From: Bacteriovoracaceae bacterium
GTDB taxonomy: Bacteria > Bdellovibrionota > Bacteriovoracia > Bacteriovoracales > Bacteriovoracaceae
Reading direction: 5' to 3'
NCBI GenBank assembly: GCA_947441615.1
Contig: CANEUH010000016.1
Location: forward strand, 1 to 64,000
DNA length: 64,000 nt
Positions 60,497-64,000 of the stretch are shown here, one piece after another. Each line of letters begins with the position of its first letter. Position 1 is the stretch's first letter. The notes beneath the pieces were generated by a model. That model had not been told where the DNA came from. It saw only the letters and a program-made list of their open reading frames with translations, and ran no database searches. Position numbers and translations under genes: made by a program.

Positions 60497-60968
60497 TAAT
60501 TAAACTTGGGTTCTCTAATTCAAGGAGTTTTTTTTTCATCACTTCCCCTCCTTGATAAGAGTAGGGATTTTTAATTCCTGTGACTCTGTGACAAGGTATC
60601 ATGATGGGTAAGGGGTTATTTCGACAAGCACTTCCTATCGCTTGGTAGGCCTTCGAATTAATTGATAAACCAAGGTCCTTATAGGTTCTTGTCTCTCCAT
60701 AAGGAATTCTTTTTATCTCTTGTAGAATTTTGTCATGAAATGGATTCAGTTCGTAAAGTTTCAAGGGAAGATTCAGCTCCTGAGTTAACCCATTTAAGTA
60801 TGAATAAACCTCGTGATAACAGTTGATTGAAAATTTATTTTCTTGTGAGGGGACTGTATCTTGGGAAAATTGGATTGAAATAATTTCGTCATCAAAAGTT
60901 GTTATTAATTTTAAACAACCAATAATTGGGAGTGTTGGAAGAATAATAGTCTTGAATTGTTCTTTCAT
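60489..60968 (-). CDS. ogt: Methylated-DNA-protein-cysteine methyltransferase
   Basis: The active-site motif PCHRV lies in 'NPLPIMIPCHRVTG'; the Cys accepts alkyl groups from O6-alkylguanine. 'RIPYGETRTYKDLGLSIN' is the DNA-binding helix-turn-helix start. About 159 residues from ATG 60968; an upstream ATG at 61031 would overlap the divergent lplA gene and is rejected. The stop codon lies inside the MITE-like element, so the last residues come from it. Confidence 0.9.
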   Translation of the reverse strand: MKEQFKTIILPTLPIIGCLKLITTFDDEIISIQFSQDTVPSQENKFSINCYHEVYSYLNGLTQELNLPLKLYELNPFHDKILQEIKRIPYGETRTYKDLGLSINSKAYQAIGSACRNNPLPIMIPCHRVTGIKNPYSYQGGEVMKKKLLELENPSLIMN

Positions 60969-60993
60969 GTTCTTATGTTTATCATAATTATAA

Positions 60994-61878
60994 ATGAAAG
61001 TCCTGACTTCACCTTTTTTAAATCCCTTCATAAACCTTGCCCTAGAGGATTATTTTCTTAGATCTCAAGATGATCTTCCTATTTTATTTTTTTATGTGAA
61101 TCGTCCGTGCGTTGTCTTAGGTCGGTTTCAAAATCCATGGCTAGAGACGAATCTATCTTATTTGGTTAACAATGATATTTGGCTTGTAAGAAGGCAAAGT
61201 GGCGGGGGATGTGTCTTCCACGATGAAGGGAATTTAAATTTTAGTTTTATCACACCATCTGGAACAATTGATCGAACCAAACATGCTGAACTTTTAAAAG
61301 AGGCCTTTAAAAAAGCGGATATCCATTTAACGATCTCTCCTCGAAATGACTTATGGCTTAACGATTTAGCTGGAATTCCCAAAAAGATTTCTGGATCAGC
61401 TTATAAACAAACAAAGGATGCCTCCTTTCATCATGGGACATTTTTAGTAAGTTCTGACCTTAATAAGCTTGAAGAAAGCTTAAAGCACACTCTTGTTCCA
61501 AAAAGCTCAAAGTCTATTTCCTCTGTGCGCTCAAAGGTTATTTCACTTCAAGAAATTCATCCTGGTGTTGAAATTAAAGACGTGATTGATCTCGTATCGC
61601 ATTATCTGAATACGATTCCCATCGAGCTCACAGGAGAGTATCTCTCCCATCCCTTAGTTCAGGATAGTTTTAATCAATTGATTCACTGGGATTGGTTATG
61701 GGGTGAGACTCCACTATTTGAGCTTCAAAATGGACTTGAAGTTAGAAAGGGGATTATCCAATCAACTGGTAAAAAATTTGATCGAGATTCGATGAGAAAT
61801 GAGTTAGATCAAGCCGATGTAGAGCGATTTTTTCCAGACTTTAGTGAGCAGCACAGGTCGAGCAACCAGATTTTTTAG
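60994..61878 (+). CDS. lplA: Lipoate-protein ligase, short form
   Basis: The start 'MKVLTSPFLNPFINLALEDY' and the signature 'WLVRRQSGGGCVFHDEGNLNFSFI' match LplA (RRxSGGGxVxHDxGNLN). Near 'ISGSAYKQTKDASFHHGTFL' it binds lipoyl-AMP. The enzyme attaches lipoate to E2 and H proteins. At 294 residues it lacks part of the C-terminal accessory domain of E. coli LplA (338). Divergent from ogt with a 25-base gap. Confidence 0.92.
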   Translation: MKVLTSPFLNPFINLALEDYFLRSQDDLPILFFYVNRPCVVLGRFQNPWLETNLSYLVNNDIWLVRRQSGGGCVFHDEGNLNFSFITPSGTIDRTKHAELLKEAFKKADIHLTISPRNDLWLNDLAGIPKKISGSAYKQTKDASFHHGTFLVSSDLNKLEESLKHTLVPKSSKSISSVRSKVISLQEIHPGVEIKDVIDLVSHYLNTIPIELTGEYLSHPLVQDSFNQLIHWDWLWGETPLFELQNGLEVRKGIIQSTGKKFDRDSMRNELDQADVERFFPDFSEQHRSSNQIF

Positions 61879-62116
61879 CAGTCTGATCATTGAGGGTCCA
61901 GTCACCGTAATTTGAGTTTAAATAAAGACAAGCTTCAGTTAATGAGTCAAAGTTTGACTGAAAGATCTCTTTTTCTTCATCCTTAATAACAGTGACGTAA
62001 TATTGAAATTCGTTCACTTCCAAAGACTCTGGGTCTGCCCCAAACGTGATCAAGGCCATGAAATTTTTGTTTTCATACCTTGTATATGACCAATTCTCTA
62101 GATTAACTCGTTGCAT
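61841..62116 (-). CDS. Small protein with C-terminal CxxC motif
   Basis: 91 residues. It ends 'KKSGCSTCAAH' (CxxC plus His), which might bind metal or be redox active. Middle part beta-strand-like with acidic residues ('VIKDEEKEIFQSNFDSLTEA'). No family recognised. 3' end overlaps the end of lplA by 38 bases. Confidence 0.55.
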   Translation of the reverse strand: MQRVNLENWSYTRYENKNFMALITFGADPESLEVNEFQYYVTVIKDEEKEIFQSNFDSLTEACLYLNSNYGDWTLNDQTAKKSGCSTCAAH

Positions 62117-62211
62117 CCGACACTCTTCATCAAGTAAACTCTTGTATTAAGATTATTCTTAGTCTATATTGTTCCAACTTTTAAGTAAATGATTACCATT
62201 GCGAGGATTTT

Positions 62212-62388
62212 ATGGCCAAGGGACCACGAGTTATTGTGACTTTAGAATGTACAGAAGCTAGAAAAGAGGGTGCTTCACCTTCTCGTTATACAACTTCAAA
62301 AAACAAAAAGACGACTCCAGAGCGTCTTGAAATGAAAAAGTATAACCCGAATCTTCGTCGTCATACTGTTCACAAAGAAATTAAATAA
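62212..62388 (+). CDS. rpmG: 50S ribosomal protein L33
   Basis: The 58-residue chain begins [19 protein letters not shown] and continues '[20 protein letters not shown]' and '[15 protein letters not shown]', a clear L33. It lacks the paired Cys (CxxC) of the zinc-binding type, so it is the zinc-free form. GCGAGG serves as ribosome site. Followed by a strong terminator. Confidence 0.95.
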   Translation: MAKGPRVIVTLECTEARKEGASPSRYTTSKNKKTTPERLEMKKYNPNLRRHTVHKEIK

Positions 62389-62411
62389 TTTTCTGAAAAA
62401 GATTTTTATGC

Positions 62412-62441
62412 AAAAAGGGACTCTTTCAGGGTCCCTTTTTT
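62412..62441. terminator. Bidirectional terminator after rpmG
   Basis: AAAAAGGGAC and GTCCCTTTTT pair around TCTTTCAG, with T-runs on both sides. It reaches into the stop codon of the leftward DUF4340 gene. Confidence 0.92.
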
Positions 62442-63435
62442 ATTTGAGGTCAGTTGATTTTGTATTGAGAATTTTTAGTTCGTCCTTATCAATAAGAACA
62501 AAAGATTGCTTCTCGTCTGTCGATAGAGCATAAGTGTCGCTTTTAACGACGTTCATTGAAGGAATTTCACTTTTCACATGTCCAATGACGTATGTTCTAA
62601 CTCCCTGGCCAGAAATGAGTTTTAAACTCCATGAAGGGAGGGAGAGAGTTTGTTCCATGAAAGATTTTTGCTCATTATTTAATTTATCTAAAATAGATGA
62701 ACTTTTGATCTCTTCAATTTTTTCAAAAAACTTTCGCACCTTTGAGTCTGATAACTGAACAGCATTTTGATCCAGCCACAGATTGTCTTTTCTAATAAGT
62801 TTAAGTCTCAGACCTTCTTCTGAGTAAATTTCTACTGATTGAAGGGAGTCAATATTGAGAGCAAGAACTTTTGATTCCACTAATTGAGCGAGATCATAGC
62901 TCTCAAGTGCCATTTCAATCGGGTCAATTTGATAAATCTGATCCTGGCCAGTAAGTGAAAGATAGGCAGAGTTATCAATAGGGTTAACGAGACCCATCTT
63001 GATTTCGATACTTTTATCAAAAGAATTGGTGAAATTTAGAGTAAGAGTTGGATTATCGAGAGAGAAACTTGTGATGTTAATTGGTTCTAATCGATAAAAG
63101 TTTCTCACTCTAATAGCACTTAGGGCGTCAATGATTCTTGAGACAACGTTTCCTTTAAGTTTTAGTGCTTGTGGTTCAAGCATTTGCCAAGGGCCTACAA
63201 GTTCACCGTCTGGGTGAGTATTTTCAAAAAGAAATGTTCCATGCTTATTGGTCAATTTTAAATTTTTTAATTGCTTGAGTTCAGTTACCGGAGCTGGATT
63301 CGCATAGATTTGAGCAATATCAACTTCGGGAGTTTGAGATTCAAATACTTCTGCAAATAATCCCAAGAATATGAGGATAAAGAAAAAAAAGACAACAAGT
63401 GCGGTAGATAGTGAAGGTCTGATAATTGATTTCAT
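62440..63435 (-). CDS. DUF4340 domain protein, membrane-anchored
   Basis: An N-terminal helix (TALVVFFFFILIFLGLFAEV) anchors a ~300-residue periplasmic part with repeats of the DUF4340 type ('LKNLKLTNKHGTFLFEN' and 'LQSVEIYSEEGLRLKLIRKD'). Such proteins are often encoded with ABC transporters of the gliding-motility GldF/G type; here the ABC genes are not in view. Start ATG 63435; it follows the upstream gene by 18 bases, so both are in one operon. Confidence 0.78.
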   Translation of the reverse strand: MKSIIRPSLSTALVVFFFFILIFLGLFAEVFESQTPEVDIAQIYANPAPVTELKQLKNLKLTNKHGTFLFENTHPDGELVGPWQMLEPQALKLKGNVVSRIIDALSAIRVRNFYRLEPINITSFSLDNPTLTLNFTNSFDKSIEIKMGLVNPIDNSAYLSLTGQDQIYQIDPIEMALESYDLAQLVESKVLALNIDSLQSVEIYSEEGLRLKLIRKDNLWLDQNAVQLSDSKVRKFFEKIEEIKSSSILDKLNNEQKSFMEQTLSLPSWSLKLISGQGVRTYVIGHVKSEIPSMNVVKSDTYALSTDEKQSFVLIDKDELKILNTKSTDLK

Positions 63436-63453
63436 ACGATCATTATACAAAGA

Positions 63454-64000
63454 TTAAACACCAAGTGTATCGTCTTGTGCCCCTGACGTCGTATTTTTAT
63501 TCCCTGAGATTGTTGGTTCAATGGATTTTAAAAAATTTCTTAGATTATCTCTTTCTCCCGGAATCGAGAAAGCAAACTTACATTGAATCCGGTAGTCAGG
63601 TTTAGTTGAGCTAATAATTCTACTTCTCATGGCATAATGATGGCAGTACGTTACATCAGCAGTCATCATGAAATTTTTGGGGATCAAAAATTCTACCGTT
63701 ACGGACTGACCTTGAAGAAACTTATCTTTTGTAAAGCTAAGCATTGAATCCATATTGATGTCTGAGAGAAGAATAAACCCGTAGGAGATTTTCTCTAGAT
63801 CTGGAGCTTGTCTTTGGTAAGGTCGATCAAGAATAGGGTTTGGTTTTTTAGTATCTAGACCTTGCATCGCCTGTTCAGCAATGATCTCTTCTGCTTGATT
63901 TAAATTTTTATTCCCTTCTTCTGGATTGGCCTCTTGAGCTTTTACTTCTTCAACTGGTTCTTCTTTTTTTGCTTCTTCACTAACTTCTTCCATCATCGAA
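63454..64000 (-). CDS. Glu/Lys-rich protein with PilZ-like domain (may extend out of window)
   Basis: The first ~60 residues are acidic and low-complexity (KKEEPVEEVKAQ). From ~65 follows a domain with 'ISYGFILLSDINMDSMLSF', 'VEFLIPKNFMMTADVTYCHH' and 'DYRIQCKFAFSIPGERDNLR', which resembles PilZ C-terminal strands. The classical c-di-GMP motif RxxxR is not clear. The frame is open to the window edge, so the N-terminus may be further left on that strand (beyond 64000). Confidence 0.55.
   Translation of the reverse strand, partial: SMMEEVSEEAKKEEPVEEVKAQEANPEEGNKNLNQAEEIIAEQAMQGLDTKKPNPILDRPYQRQAPDLEKISYGFILLSDINMDSMLSFTKDKFLQGQSVTVEFLIPKNFMMTADVTYCHHYAMRSRIISSTKPDYRIQCKFAFSIPGERDNLRNFLKSIEPTISGNKNTTSGAQDDTLGV

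Noticed and set aside
62212-62388. Zinc-binding (C+) type of L33
   Set aside because: The single cysteine cannot give the CxxC pairs, so the zinc-free form was called.

Overview
The window looks like a chromosomal segment of a low-GC, Gram-negative, Bdellovibrionota-type bacterium (Bacteriovorax/Peredibacter-like). The evidence is the many exported proteins and lipoproteins (trypsin-like proteases, M28 peptidase, GH16 glycosidase, phospholipase D, lipase-like proteins), type IV pilin-like proteins, a TolC/RND pair, AmpG, and gene pairs familiar from proteobacteria (DUF2797-pepN). The assignment comes from protein character, not from a marker gene. No rRNA, tRNA or CRISPR array was seen.

Layout. 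0-6 kb is a decayed region: an IS3 transposase tail, a pilin-like gene whose start codon reads ACG, a Kelch/beta-propeller protein, a pilin-like lipoprotein, and remnants of two other insertion sequences. 6-12.6 kb holds a LysM protein, a lipoprotein and a tight three-gene operon: reverse transcriptase, polytopic membrane protein, exported phospholipase D. Next to it, at 12.63-12.81 kb on the + strand, is a probable 6S RNA. 12.8-18.4 kb carries envelope proteins, an RRM protein and metG. 18.4-19.6 kb is an mmyA/mmyB (XRE regulator/Fic) pair with three evenly spaced promoter repeats. 19.6-26.4 kb carries GH16, several secreted proteins and an M28 peptidase.

26.4-33.6 kb appears to be a 6.9-kb accessory insertion that split a MITE-like element. 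The two halves of the element lie at its ends, a 7-bp direct repeat marks both junctions, and an intact copy with an 11-bp target duplication lies at 60.26-60.50 kb. The insert carries secreted proteins, a lipase-like lipoprotein, an FMN reductase, a frameshifted GNAT gene, a truncated cyclase and a GC-rich lipoprotein.

33.5-40.1 kb is a five-gene operon joined by 4-bp overlaps: neutral ceramidase-like, sphingomyelinase-like, PLP-dependent aldolase/racemase-fold, FAD sugar-lactone oxidase-like, and CstA transporter. It suggests breakdown or remodelling of sphingolipids. 40-54 kb holds an alpha/beta hydrolase, a lysyl-endopeptidase-like protease, TolC plus RND pump, a polysaccharide-type ABC exporter, a trypsin-like protease, HiPIP, a C5 DNA methyltransferase coupled to AmpG, and an ankyrin lipoprotein. 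54-64 kb is mostly housekeeping: DUF2797-pepN, a 32-residue membrane peptide, Ogt, lipoate ligase, rpmG, and a DUF4340 protein with its upstream partner.
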